Source of the DNA: Bryobacterales bacterium
Lineage (GTDB): Bacteria; Acidobacteriota; Terriglobia; Bryobacterales; Bryobacteraceae
DNA: 44,812 bases
NCBI GenBank assembly: GCA_947446025.1
Contig: CANFEY010000040.1
Coordinates: 1-44,812, forward strand
Direction: 5' to 3'
The translations under genes were made by a program, and so were the position numbers. The notes below the pieces were generated by a model, which saw only the letters and a list, made by a program, of their open reading frames with translations, did no database searches and was not told where the DNA came from. Within the stretch, counting starts at the first letter, position 1, and every line of letters begins with the position of its first letter. Below are positions 23,629 through 34,100 of this stretch, one piece after another.

Positions 23629-24808
23629 CGTGCGTGCGCCAAACTTCGCCGAAGTAGACCAGCGCCTCAGGTAACCGGCCGCGGGCTATCATGCGGATCA
23701 CCTGCATGCCCACCCACGCAAACTGGAGCACCGCGACCGGCTGCGCAAGTCTTGCGTCCGCGAACGGGATGGCGAAGAAGACCAGCATGAGCGCTGCTTC
23801 CCACCAGGCCAGACGCATGTTCACCAGGAACAGCAGGCCGATGACGGCTTGCCCAAGAGTGAGAATCAGCTCCAGTTGCTGATGCTCATCGAACGGGATC
23901 GGCTGGATGCTGCCCACGCTCCACACGTAGACCACGGAAAGCATCGCGGGCAACAGAGTCCACTGGTTAATGTTGCTGGATACCATGTTCATCAGCGCCA
24001 TGGGGGCTTTTTCCACTGTGCGCGCCCAGTAGAAGGTCGACGCCATTTCGGGGAATTCGGAGACCAGGGGTGCCACCCATTGAATGAAGATGAACGACGG
24101 GATGCCCACCATGGTGGAGATGGAGAGCAGGCTGGCAAGGAACGGCTCGGCTGAAAAGTAGATGAGCAGCCCGCCCGCGGTGAAGAGCGAAGAGATGTAG
24201 AAAATCCGTCGCAAGCGGGGGGCGGTGACAATGGTGCGCGGAACAACTTCGAGTTCGTGAATTTCGTCGGGATCTTGCGGCGGCATCCTGCTGAGCACCA
24301 GCAGGTAGGCGACGTAGATGGCGGTGAGGACGCCTGCGTCGTAGACCGTGAGGCTCGACTTGGCGGTGATGACCGCAATGTAGAGCAGCGGGCCGATCAA
24401 GCCGACCACTTCCACGCACTGTTCCTTTTCCAGCTGGATGAAGTGCAATTGTCCTTCGCCGCGGCGGCGCTTCGCCAGGGATGCCGTGAGGTAGATCACC
24501 GGCCAGCCGAAACCTGTGAGCAGGCGCAGCGCGCCCGTAAGGTTTGCGAGCAAGAGCGGGACTTGCTGTTTCCACGCCAGCACGGCTTCGACGGCGAACT
24601 CCGGCAGCGTTTGCAGCCACGCCAGGATGGCCAGCGCGAAGCCTTGGGCGATAAAAAACTGCGCCGATTCCGCCGCCCAAGCGATCATCACCGAGGCAAT
24701 CAGGATCGCCGGCGCGGCCATCAACACCGTGGCCGGATGCACGCTGTCAAGGGGGATCGCGAAGAAAAGGAGCAGTAGAAAATAAGGCGGAGTGCGTTGC
24801 TTCAACAC
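23609..24808 (-). CDS. Cation/Ca2+ exchanger-like membrane protein (CaCA superfamily)
   Basis: A 399-residue inner-membrane protein with about 10-11 helices. Two inverted half-repeats contain the exchanger motifs in altered form: [18 protein letters not shown] in the first half (usually G.S.PE) and [20 protein letters not shown] in the second. Both keep the key acidic P-E pair. A hydrophilic loop around residues 175-200 separates the halves. It likely exchanges Ca2+ or another cation for Na+ or H+. The start is GTG 24808, 22 bases from the divergent aroB start. The 3' end overlaps the hydrolase gene on the other strand. Confidence 0.75.
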   Translation of the reverse strand: MLKQRTPPYFLLLLFFAIPLDSVHPATVLMAAPAILIASVMIAWAAESAQFFIAQGFALAILAWLQTLPEFAVEAVLAWKQQVPLLLANLTGALRLLTGFGWPVIYLTASLAKRRRGEGQLHFIQLEKEQCVEVVGLIGPLLYIAVITAKSSLTVYDAGVLTAIYVAYLLVLSRMPPQDPDEIHELEVVPRTIVTAPRLRRIFYISSLFTAGGLLIYFSAEPFLASLLSISTMVGIPSFIFIQWVAPLVSEFPEMASTFYWARTVEKAPMALMNMVSSNINQWTLLPAMLSVVYVWSVGSIQPIPFDEHQQLELILTLGQAVIGLLFLVNMRLAWWEAALMLVFFAIPFADARLAQPVAVLQFAWVGMQVIRMIARGRLPEALVYFGEVWRTHVRPRSS

Positions 24809-24830
24809 TGCTCATGGTACAACGAACTAT

Positions 24831-25907
24831 ATGCCCAGTTTTCGCGTCGACACGCCGCAGCGTGCCTATGACGCCATCGTGGAGCGCGGCTGTGTGGGCC
24901 GCGTGGCCGAATTTATCCCTGCGCGCGCCGGAATCGTCTTCGTCGTCACCACGGCGGATGTGTGGGAATTGCACGGGGAGCGGTTGAAGCGCGCTCTTGG
25001 AACGCGTCCGCATTGCGTGTTATTTTTCCCCGGCGGAGAGCCGAACAAGCGGCTCACGCAGGTAGAAGCGCTGGCGGACCAGATGGTGGAGGCCGGCGGC
25101 GACCGCTCCAGCATCGTCATCGCGTTCGGCGGAGGCATCGTCGGCGATCTTGGCGGATTCCTGGCCGCGATTTTCATGCGCGGCATTCCGGTGATCCAAG
25201 TCCCGACTACACTACTTGCGCAAGTGGACGCGGCGGTGGGCGGCAAGACCGGAGCGAATCTGGTCAACGGGAAAAACCTCATCGGGAGCTTCCATCAGCC
25301 ACTGGCCGTGTTGATCGACCCCGACGTTTTGAAGACGCTGCCAGAGCGCGAATACCGGGCGGGCCTGTATGAGATCGTCAAGAGCGGAATTATCCGTGAC
25401 GCGGAGCTGTTCCGCACCTTGGACGAGCAGTCCGCCGCGGTGTTGCGGCAGGATGCCGCGGTGGTGGAAGCCGTGATCGCGGGCGCGGTGCGCATCAAAG
25501 CCGAAGTCGTCACCGCCGATGAACGCGAAGGCGACCTGCGGCGCATCCTCAATTTTGGCCACACCTTCGGGCATTCGCTGGAAGCGGAGACCAAGTACGC
25601 ACGCTTTCTGCACGGCGAAGCCGTCGCCTGGGGCATGCACGCGGCGACGCACTTGGCGGAGAAGCTGGGACGCGTTTCGTCTGTGGACGCGGACGCGATT
25701 CATGCGGTGGTCTCGAAGTACGGACCCATTCCCGCGACCGAAGGCATCGCGGCGGAGCGGCTGGCTGCGCGGCTCAGGAGCGACAAGAAAACTGTGCAAG
25801 GCAAAATTCACTTCGTGCTGCCGGTGAAGATCGGCGAAGTGGCGATTGTCTCCGGCGTGGACGACGCGCTGGTGCTGGAATCCATCCACATGGCGCTGCG
25901 CGCATGA
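24831..25907 (+). CDS. aroB: 3-dehydroquinate synthase
   Basis: A 358-residue enzyme of the shikimate pathway that converts DAHP to 3-dehydroquinate using NAD and a divalent metal. Signatures: IAFGGGIVGDLGGFLAAIFM (NAD site), QVPTTLLAQVDAAVGGKTG, NLVNGKNLIGSFHQP, and the metal ligands in LNFGHTFGHSLE and HGEAVAWGMH. ATG 24831 is preferred to a start 39 bases upstream, which would overlap the divergent exchanger gene. The stop overlaps the ubiE start by four bases. The pairing of aroB with ubiE ties chorismate supply to quinone synthesis. Confidence 0.95.
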   Translation: MPSFRVDTPQRAYDAIVERGCVGRVAEFIPARAGIVFVVTTADVWELHGERLKRALGTRPHCVLFFPGGEPNKRLTQVEALADQMVEAGGDRSSIVIAFGGGIVGDLGGFLAAIFMRGIPVIQVPTTLLAQVDAAVGGKTGANLVNGKNLIGSFHQPLAVLIDPDVLKTLPEREYRAGLYEIVKSGIIRDAELFRTLDEQSAAVLRQDAAVVEAVIAGAVRIKAEVVTADEREGDLRRILNFGHTFGHSLEAETKYARFLHGEAVAWGMHAATHLAEKLGRVSSVDADAIHAVVSKYGPIPATEGIAAERLAARLRSDKKTVQGKIHFVLPVKIGEVAIVSGVDDALVLESIHMALRA

Positions 25908-26638
25908 CCACCGGCACCACTCCGCGCGGCGCGGCCAGTGAGCAGGAGGCTTCGCGTTGGGTCCGGGGCATGTTCGGGCGCATCGCCGGACGTTATGACC
26001 TGCTCAACCACGTGTTGTCGTTCAACTTGGATAAGCGTTGGCGCGCCCGCACGGTGGATCGTGTGGCGGAAATTCTCACGCGTCCCAACGTCCGTGTGCT
26101 CGATTTGTGCTGCGGCACGGGCGACGTATTTCTGGCGATGGAGGAGCGCAGCGGCAAGGCCGTGATCGGCAGCGACTTCTGTCATCCCATGCTGGTGGAA
26201 GCCAACCGCAAAGTTGCCGCCAAGCGGTTCCGCACACCGCTGTTTGAAGCCGACGCGTTGGCGCTGCCGCTGGCTGACGCGTCACTCGACCTCATCACCG
26301 TAGCCTTCGGCTTCCGTAACCTCGCCAACTATGAGCGCGGGATGAAAGAAATGCTGCGCGTGCTCAAACCCGGCGGGGTGGCGGCGGTGCTGGAATTTTC
26401 GCAGCCCACCAACGCGGCCTTCGGTGCGCTGTACGGATTCTTCTCGACGCGCGTGCTGCCATGGGTGGGCGGCATGGTGTCCGGCTCACAGGATGCGTAT
26501 TCTTACCTGCCGGAATCCATCGGCCGCTTTCCCGGAGCCGATGAACTAGCGTCGCAGATGCGGAGCGCCGGGTTCGCGCACGTAGAATTTGAACGCATGA
26601 CCGGCGGTGCCGTGGCGCTGCACTTGGCGCGCAAGTAG
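25904..26638 (+). CDS. ubiE: Demethylmenaquinone methyltransferase
   Basis: A 244-residue class I methyltransferase for the last step of menaquinone (and, where present, ubiquinone) synthesis. Motifs: VRGMFGRIAGRYDLLNHVLS at the start, VLDLCCGTGDVFLAM (motif I), DLITVAFGFRNLANYERGMK and MLRVLKPGGVAAVLEFSQP. These are the UbiE/MenG family signatures. It overlaps aroB by four bases (ATGA). Its end abuts the end of the convergent TamB-like gene with no gap. Acidobacteria mainly use menaquinone, so the MenG role is the more likely. Confidence 0.93.
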   Translation: MTTGTTPRGAASEQEASRWVRGMFGRIAGRYDLLNHVLSFNLDKRWRARTVDRVAEILTRPNVRVLDLCCGTGDVFLAMEERSGKAVIGSDFCHPMLVEANRKVAAKRFRTPLFEADALALPLADASLDLITVAFGFRNLANYERGMKEMLRVLKPGGVAAVLEFSQPTNAAFGALYGFFSTRVLPWVGGMVSGSQDAYSYLPESIGRFPGADELASQMRSAGFAHVEFERMTGGAVALHLARK

Positions 26639-29600
26639 TCAGAACCGCTTGCGGAACTGGAAGTCGATCCCGAACAACCCGTTCGGATCGCGCACGGCCA
26701 CGGCCGACCAATTCCGGCTCACGTCCCACTGCACGCGCACGATCTGCTCCTGCGTGCGGTTGAGGTTCGTGATGTAAGTGAGCGTGATGTCCTTGGATAC
26801 CTGCTGCTCCAGCGTGAGCCGCGCTTGCGGGATGTTGTCGACGCCGGTCAGTGTAGGGTCGATCTTCACGCGGCTCGCGCCGAAGAAGCGCTGCACCTGA
26901 TTCGACAGCTGCGCGGACAGCGCCTGGCCCATCAGATTCGCGCCCGCGCCCATCGCGCTATTAGCGGAGTTGCTGACCACGCCGGGAGCCGTTTGGCTGG
27001 ACGAAAGCGACGGATCGCGTCCCACGGCCAGCAGCGCGATGATCTCAGAGGACTGTAGCGGCGGGTCGGAACTGTAGTTTGATTTGAAAGCGTTCATCGT
27101 GCCCGATACGCTGATGTTCACCGTGACGCCGCGCGCGCGTGTGCTCAGGTCCAAGTCCATGGTGGATTCGATCTTCACCGGATTCAGGAACCGGATATCG
27201 CCGCGTTCCAGCGTGTATTGGTTGCCGAATACTTGCACCAGGCCGCGGTTGATGGTGATCAACCCGCGCAGTCCCGGCCGCGACGGCGTGCCCCGCAGTT
27301 GCAGATCCACGTCGGCTTCGACGCCTGAGGCGAGCGACGTCTCCAGCTGGAAATTCGAGCCGTTCACGATCCGCACATCCAGCTGCATGCCCGTGAGGTA
27401 CTCATTGCCCGTGTCGACGGTGGCCGCAGGCTGCGAAGAATCCGCCAGCAGTTGCCCAAGGTCGGCGCTCACCGTGAAAGCCGAGCGGCTCAACGTGACC
27501 GCGCCGGAAAGCGTGCTGGCCTCCGAGGTGCCGTTGAGCGCGAGCTCCGCGTCGAAGGTGGTGCTGACGTCCTGCGGGTAGCGCACGCGAACACGGCGGG
27601 CGTGGGCTTGCAGGCGATAGACCAGGGCGTCACCGAATTCCAGGAAGCCGCCGAAGCTCACTTGGCCACCGCCGGTTTCCGCGGTGAGTTGCTGGACGGT
27701 GGCCCGGCGGCGATCAAACAGAATGGTGCCGGAAGCGTTGTCGACTCCATTCGGCAGGTCTCCCAGATAGAGCGATGCGCCTGCGAGAGTCAGTTGCCCG
27801 CTGACGTTAGGATCCTGCAGGCTGCCTCGGATGTTGGCGTTCACCCCGGCGTTTCCGCGGGCCTGCAAGTCGGAACGCAGCAGTTGCAGAATCACCAGGT
27901 CGATGTTGCCGCGCACCGTGAGATTGGCGCTGGCTTGCGCAGCAAAGGGCACCTCGCCTGCAACATCCATCTGCGTATTGCGTCCTGTGAACCGCGCCGC
28001 CCGCACAGTTGCGCTTTGCGCCGTCACGTCCAACACAACAGGCTGGCTGTTGCGCAGCGTCACATCCTCCGCCGTCAGACTGAGCCGCGGTGCCGGGTCC
28101 TGTTTCGGACTCGCCTGCACGTTGGCTAGGCGCACCTCCGCCCGGAAATCGCGCGGCTTCTGCAACGCGACGTTGATGGTGGCCTCGCCCTCCACAAAGC
28201 CCTCCACCGAAGACGCAGGCGCATTTAGCAAAGACTGCAGCGAGTCAATGCTGATGCGGGAGAAACGAATCGTCGCCGCACCCGGCGCGTCACCCTCAAG
28301 CTTCCAGGTTCCGCTTGCGTCGATGCGCGATTCACGGAGCGAACCGCTGGCGGTGACCGTGAGATCCGAGCCGCGCGTCTGCGCGTTCAGGGCCGCTTCG
28401 CCGATGCTGCGCCCATCCGCCACGATCTGCCGCGCTACGACGTTCGCGCTTGCGGAGGCGAGAGTAAAGGTGCTTCCGCTGATGGACCCGCTGCCTTGCA
28501 CGCGCCCGCTGAGAATCGCCGATACCGGTGCCGTAATGTGCTGAATGCGCGACGTGGGTAGGTTGCCGGTGGAAGCCTCGAACACAGCATCGCCGGCGCG
28601 CCATGCGTTCACCGGATGTTTGTAGGTCCCGCTGAAACGCACCTCGGAGCCTCCATCGTTGAGGATACCGTCGCTGAATTCGATCACCTCCGGCGCATAG
28701 CGGATGTTCGCCCGCAGCCGGTCAGCCTTTTCCCCAACCCCGGCGGGGTTCTGCACGTCCAGAGCCGCTACCGCCTCTGGACGGTCCATGGTGCCGGATA
28801 ATGTCAACATCGCGTTCGCGGTGCCGGAAACAGGCTCCGTTACTCCAGCTTCGCGGGCGGCTTGGGAAAGGTCCACGTTGCGCAGCGTGAGTTGCCCCGC
28901 TAGGCCCGCGTTCGCGAAGTCCCCTGTCAACGTGAGCGATCCGGCAGCGGTCGTTCTGCCGCGAACAGCTTGCAAATCGCGCGCGGACACTTCACCCCGG
29001 CTCGCGTCGATTTCCGCTGCTACGCTGTCGAAGGCGAACTCCCGCACCTGCCCGCTCACGATGGACGCTTGGCCCCGGAAGCGCGGGTCGTCTAGAGGGC
29101 CGGTGACCGTCCCATCCATTGAGACGCTCCCGTTGTTCAACTGAAGCGGCAACTCCACTGGCCCATCCTGCGCGAACTCCAGCGCGGGCAAAACGTCAGC
29201 AAGCCGAGTAGTCCGCGCACGCACCCGAAGTGAGCGTCCCAGCGTTCCGTCGACCTCTAGCCGCGTGGCCGGTGTGGATAGCGAAGAGGAGCCAAGCGCG
29301 ATGGTGCCCTTTGCCTGATCGTAGGTCACGTCGATGTGCCCGGTGAGCGGATCCCCTTCCGCCGCTGGTGTGATCGAAAGATTCGCACTGGTCACCAGGT
29401 TCGGTTGCTGCAGCGTGACGCGCGTCTCAAACGTCCCCGCCAGCATTCCATTCCAAGGGATCGCGCGAGCCGTTGCCATGCTGGCCGCGCGCCGTGCATC
29501 CAGTTGGATCACCTCGCCTTGAAATTGGAAATCCTTCCACGCATCGAAACGCGCATCGCCGGTGACCGTTGCGCCCAGCGCATGCGCAGTGATGCCGCGC

Positions 29601-30589
29601 AACACAGCTCCGGCGCGTGAGACCTCAGCATTCGCCCGCATGTCGGCGTCTTCGATCTTCACTAAGTCCTGCACGTAACGCAGCCCCTGCGCGGCCACCT
29701 GTCCCCGCGCGCTATACGTGAACCCGCCAGCGAAGCCAACCGTCAGATCACCGTTGAAGGTGCCCGAGCCGGAGGGATCGATGGGGATGCGGAACTCCTC
29801 CACCAGGTCACGCAGTGGCGAAGATGCGCGCACCGCCAGTGTGCCATGCGGCGCGCGCAGATCGTCCAGTGTGCCACTCACGTGCGCCGCCATGCCTTGC
29901 GCCGTCCAATGCAGCTTCGCCAAGCGCACGCGATTCTGCTCCAGCACGAAGTCGGTACTCACCGCGGAATCAATCGGCTGGTAGCCCGGGGGCGTCACCC
30001 GCACGCCTTCGGATGCGAATTGCCCGCGGTAGGACGGAGTTGCCGCGTCATAGGTCATCTTGAGGTCAAGATTCCTGCCGCGGAAGTTGAGCGGCACGCG
30101 CTGCTCATCGTATTCCATCATCCCGTCAACGATTTCGTACTCGCCGATCTTCAGATTCAGCAAATCCTCAGACCACAACCGTTGCGGACGCGCCCCCGCG
30201 CCAGGGACGTTGGTCGAGCCATCTGGATACACCACGATGCGGATTTGCGGCGCATCCACGCGCAACGAGAGCAGGTCTATCTTGCGCTCAAACGCAGAGA
30301 TGATCCGGAATCCCACCGTGGCGGAGTTCAGGCGCAGCAACGGATCTTCGCCCGCCGCTTCCTTGCCGTGCAGTACGAAGCGGTCCACCCGCGCCTTCAA
30401 GGTGGACCAGTCGAAGCTCAACCCGCCGATCTCCACCTTCGCGCCCGTCGCCCGCTGCGCTTGATCGATGATGCCCTGGCGCAGTTGGTCCAGGAACCAT
30501 TGGCTGCGCAGTACGAAAATCGCTGCGACGCTCGCCACAATCAGCAGGCCAGCCAGCCCGATCGCAATGCGCTTCAGCCATTTTTTCAT
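26639..30589 (-). CDS. tamB: TamB-like translocation and assembly module protein
   Basis: A 1316-residue protein from ATG 30589, just after a start-stop overlap with the gene upstream. MKKWLKRIAIGLAGLLIVAS plus AAIFVL is a single inner-membrane anchor. An AsmA-like region follows and then a very long repetitive beta-rich part. The C-terminal DUF490 domain contains IDPTLTGVDNIPQARLTLEQ, DITLTYITNLNRTQEQIVRV and FGIDFQFRKRF. TamB-type proteins span the periplasm as a hydrophobic groove for lipids or assist outer-membrane protein insertion. It shares an operon with the SurA-N-like and BamA/TamA-like genes upstream. Length matches TamB homologues. Confidence 0.9.
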   Translation of the reverse strand: MKKWLKRIAIGLAGLLIVASVAAIFVLRSQWFLDQLRQGIIDQAQRATGAKVEIGGLSFDWSTLKARVDRFVLHGKEAAGEDPLLRLNSATVGFRIISAFERKIDLLSLRVDAPQIRIVVYPDGSTNVPGAGARPQRLWSEDLLNLKIGEYEIVDGMMEYDEQRVPLNFRGRNLDLKMTYDAATPSYRGQFASEGVRVTPPGYQPIDSAVSTDFVLEQNRVRLAKLHWTAQGMAAHVSGTLDDLRAPHGTLAVRASSPLRDLVEEFRIPIDPSGSGTFNGDLTVGFAGGFTYSARGQVAAQGLRYVQDLVKIEDADMRANAEVSRAGAVLRGITAHALGATVTGDARFDAWKDFQFQGEVIQLDARRAASMATARAIPWNGMLAGTFETRVTLQQPNLVTSANLSITPAAEGDPLTGHIDVTYDQAKGTIALGSSSLSTPATRLEVDGTLGRSLRVRARTTRLADVLPALEFAQDGPVELPLQLNNGSVSMDGTVTGPLDDPRFRGQASIVSGQVREFAFDSVAAEIDASRGEVSARDLQAVRGRTTAAGSLTLTGDFANAGLAGQLTLRNVDLSQAAREAGVTEPVSGTANAMLTLSGTMDRPEAVAALDVQNPAGVGEKADRLRANIRYAPEVIEFSDGILNDGGSEVRFSGTYKHPVNAWRAGDAVFEASTGNLPTSRIQHITAPVSAILSGRVQGSGSISGSTFTLASASANVVARQIVADGRSIGEAALNAQTRGSDLTVTASGSLRESRIDASGTWKLEGDAPGAATIRFSRISIDSLQSLLNAPASSVEGFVEGEATINVALQKPRDFRAEVRLANVQASPKQDPAPRLSLTAEDVTLRNSQPVVLDVTAQSATVRAARFTGRNTQMDVAGEVPFAAQASANLTVRGNIDLVILQLLRSDLQARGNAGVNANIRGSLQDPNVSGQLTLAGASLYLGDLPNGVDNASGTILFDRRRATVQQLTAETGGGQVSFGGFLEFGDALVYRLQAHARRVRVRYPQDVSTTFDAELALNGTSEASTLSGAVTLSRSAFTVSADLGQLLADSSQPAATVDTGNEYLTGMQLDVRIVNGSNFQLETSLASGVEADVDLQLRGTPSRPGLRGLITINRGLVQVFGNQYTLERGDIRFLNPVKIESTMDLDLSTRARGVTVNISVSGTMNAFKSNYSSDPPLQSSEIIALLAVGRDPSLSSSQTAPGVVSNSANSAMGAGANLMGQALSAQLSNQVQRFFGASRVKIDPTLTGVDNIPQARLTLEQQVSKDITLTYITNLNRTQEQIVRVQWDVSRNWSAVAVRDPNGLFGIDFQFRKRF

Positions 30590-31185
30590 TGGAACACCGC
30601 CTCGCGGAATTGCACACGCGCCGCCGCACGCGCGGTGATCAGCCACTGGTCCAGCGCTTCCAACGTGTGTTGCCGCCGCAGCAGCTCTTCGATCCTGTCT
30701 CGATTCGCTTCAAACGACCCCGCGCCGGGGAGCGTGCCGAAGTATGCCCGCGCTTCTTCCTCGGTAATCTGCACCGCCGGCCGGAAGCGCAGGTCTGTAA
30801 ACGTGAGTCCGATGAGCCCGGCCAGCAACTGCGCGGCAATATCGCTCTCCGTGATGCCGTAGCGCTTCAGCGCCGTGCTGTAATCCGGGCCGTACTGCTC
30901 CCGCAGATCGCTCATCAGCGAAGCCGCGCTGGCCGGCAGCGCCAGATGGCTCTCCGTGGCCTCACGCAGGATGAGAATCTGATCCGCAAGTCTCTCCGCC
31001 GACCGCCGCTTCGTTGCCGCGCTCACGTCGACCGGCAAACGGTCCAAGAACGCACTGACGCGCAGGTCCAGGATCACCGCACTCTCCGTGATCACTTGAT
31101 TACCGACGCTGACGGCGATGCGGTCCAACGGCTCCGCTGCCGCGAATGCGGCCAACAACACGAAGCCAGCGGCAAGGGTTCGCAT
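30586..31185 (-). CDS. SurA N-terminal-like periplasmic protein
   Basis: A 199-residue exported protein with signal peptide (MRTLAAGFVLLAAFAAA). EPLDRIAVSVGNQVITESAV matches the start of SurA/PrsA-type chaperones, and SAERLADQILILREATESHL plus a GITESDI helix continue this pattern. There is no parvulin prolyl isomerase domain; the sequence ends with a helix region (ANRDRIEELLRRQHTLEALD). It lies between the BamA/TamA-like and TamB genes: the gap to the former is one base, and it overlaps the latter in ATGA. It is probably a dedicated chaperone for the outer-membrane proteins of this module. Confidence 0.8.
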   Translation of the reverse strand: MRTLAAGFVLLAAFAAAEPLDRIAVSVGNQVITESAVILDLRVSAFLDRLPVDVSAATKRRSAERLADQILILREATESHLALPASAASLMSDLREQYGPDYSTALKRYGITESDIAAQLLAGLIGLTFTDLRFRPAVQITEEEARAYFGTLPGAGSFEANRDRIEELLRRQHTLEALDQWLITARAAARVQFREAVFQ

Positions 31186-31186
31186 G

Positions 31187-34100
31187 TCAGAACGTCTGCC
31201 CCAAAGAGAAGTGAAACTGCAACCGGCTGATGCGTTGATTCACGCACTGCAGCGAAGCGTCCATGCATAGCGGAGCCGTTCCCGCGTCCAACAACTGGGC
31301 GCGTGTGCCGCCGAAGCCGAAGAAGCGCGGCGAATTCGGTCCGTACGCGATGTCGACGCGCAGCGGACCCACGGGGGTCCGGTAGCGGAAGCCTGTGCCC
31401 ACGGCGTGCACCATATAGTCGAAGTCTTGCAGATTTTTCTGTCGTACGCGGAAGCTCACGTTGTCCACGCTGGAATATACGTTGCCCATGTCGTGGAAAA
31501 CCACGCCGCCCAGGTTGTCTCCGATGAGCGGGAAGCGCAGTTCGGTGGAATGGAATAGCAGCGCCGTGCCGCCCAGAGGAAAGCCGGTGACCAGATCGCG
31601 CGGACCGGCTTGGTTATCCGGGAATGCCCGCTGTGAAGAGGCGCCGCCCGCGAAGAAGCGTTCCGCGAGCGGAATCTCCGGCAACCCGCCCATGCGTCCG
31701 ATGTAGCCGAACTGCACGCTGCGGGCCAGCACCACGTCGCGCCGCAGCGGATGGTAGGTGGAATTGCGCAGCACCAGGCGCGTGAACGATGTCTGCGACC
31801 CAAACGCCGATGCCGCTAGCGCAACGTCAAAGCTGTTGTAAGTACCGCGATGCGAATCCACCGGATCATCGCGCCGGTCGCGGAAAAGCGTGCCGCCCAC
31901 CAACCCCACGCGCACGGGGCGGTTGAGCAGCGGGATCAGCGTGGGCGAAATCTTGAGCGAGTTGGTGTCCAGCGTCACCCGCCGGAAGGTGAAGCGTACC
32001 TGTCCGGTGAGCGACCGCGAGAGCTTCTGCGACATCTGCACGGAGGCTTCCCAGCGCCGCGCCGCGAAGGTGCGCACGTCGCGCGCATTGTTGAACAGAG
32101 CCGAGAACATGAGCGCGAGATTCGGATTGCCTTTGAACTGGGGAGCCAAGTAGTTCAACAGAGCACGCTCCTGTTGCGTGGACTTGAGCGTCTGCAAGCT
32201 CAGCGTGTGTCCCAGCCCCAGGAAATTGATGCGGCTCAAGCCGATGGAAATGCGCGGCGCGAAGCCCGCAGCTCCAGCGGGTGCGTTCAAGCTGGTGGTG
32301 CCGCCCCCGATGCGTGCAAGCTCCGCGCCCACGCCGAAGTTCAGCGAATACTTGCGCGCTTCGTCGGCATTGAACAGAACGTACTTGCTTTCCTCCCTGC
32401 CGTCCGGATTCTGCGTCGCGGTCTGCACCTTGGCGAAGATGCCCAGGTCGTAGAGCCGCTGTTGGCTTTCGCTGATCTGGCTGAGCGAAAGCGCGTCGCC
32501 TTCCTTCAGCGAGATGCGGCTGGCCACCAGTGCCGGATCGGTTGTCTCCAGGCCGCGCAGCAGCACGCCGCGGACATACTGCCTCTCACCCGGCTGGATC
32601 GTGAACTCCAGGTCCGTGAATCCCTCTGAGGGGCCTGCCGCTTGCGTCCATGCGAACCCCGCGTTCGGATAGCCGGTGTTGAAGTAGTAGGTGAGGATGG
32701 CGTCGCGGTCCGCCGCCACGTTCGAGGGGCTGAACGGCTGGCCTTCGGTGGACCGCAACAGGCCTCGCAAGTAGGTCTCGTCTTCCGTGTTCACTCCGGC
32801 CAGCGCCAGCTTGCTCACGAACGACTGCCGGCCTTCGATGATTTGCACGTGAACCGTGATGTCGGTATGCACCAACGGATTCTCCAGCACCTCGCTCGTG
32901 ACCATCACGTCCCGGAAACCGTTGGTCTGGTACAGTCCGCGGATCGCTTCCACATCCTGATTGAGCAGCCGCGGCGAATATCGCCCGGAGCGGTAACGCA
33001 AGCGCCCCGCCGCCTGAACGTACATCCGCTCCCGCAGCGTGGCGGTGTCGAAGTACATGTTGCCTTCAATGACGATGCCGTGCAGTTTGTGCCGCGTGCC
33101 GCGGTCAATTTGATACTCGATGACAGAGCGCCCCGGCTCCGACTCGGACTCGACATAACGCACCGAGGCGTCGAAGTAGCCCTCCGACTGCATGTACTCA
33201 GTCAAGTTGCGCTCGCCTTCCAGCAGCAGACTGCGGTCGACCGTCCGCTCCTGATAAATAGGAACCAGCTGGCGCAGGCGCGACTTGCCGATGTCAGCTC
33301 CGATGGCGCGGACCTCAATGCGGGGTCCGTTTTCGATGCTCAGCACCGGGATCACGCGGTTGGTGACGGGGTCGAAATCTTTGCGCTCCAGCGTGACGCG
33401 GGCCTGCAGCCGGTCATCCTTCTGCAATTGGCGGCGCATTGCGTCGATGCCTTCCAGTAAACGGTTTTCCGTGAACGGACGCCATCCGGGCAAGGGCAAG
33501 GGCAAGAAAGAAATGCCGCGATGCCAGCCCGTGGCCTGCGTCAGACTGCGGCGGGTTTGCTCGGAAAGCGGCTGGGTGCTGGTGAGCTGCATGCCCCCGA
33601 AGTGGGCCCGATCCCCGGCGGTCACATCGAAATACAAGCTTGCTTCCTCGGTGGCAGCGGTTCGATCCACGTGACTTTGCAGGGACGATCCGTAAAGTCC
33701 GTTGGAACGGAGCCGTTCCTGAATACGAGCCGCTGCCGATTCGACGGCGTCTTCCCGAAACGGCGCGCCCAGGTCAAGCTGCGCCGCAGTTGCCAGCTGA
33801 TTACGATTCGGGGGTTCGTTCTCACCCCGAATGCTCGCACGGCTAACGAAGTAAGTTGGCGTGGTGGAAAACACCACCGCCACTTCTTCGCCCACCATGG
33901 ACGCATCCAAGGAGATGTCGCCAAAGCGTCCCGTTGCGTAAAGCTTCTGGATCGCCTCGCGCACGTCAGCCATGCGGAGAGCCGCGCCGGGGCGGACCGG
34001 AAGCATGCGGTCGAGTTCGTCACGCGGCAGGGGCTGCTCGGCGGGCAGGAAGTCCACGCGAGACACGGTACGGCCCTCATAGCGAGAGCTCGGGGGAGCG

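Noticed and set aside
24792-24830. Longer aroB start
   Set aside because: Would overlap the divergent exchanger start and adds 13 residues with no family support.
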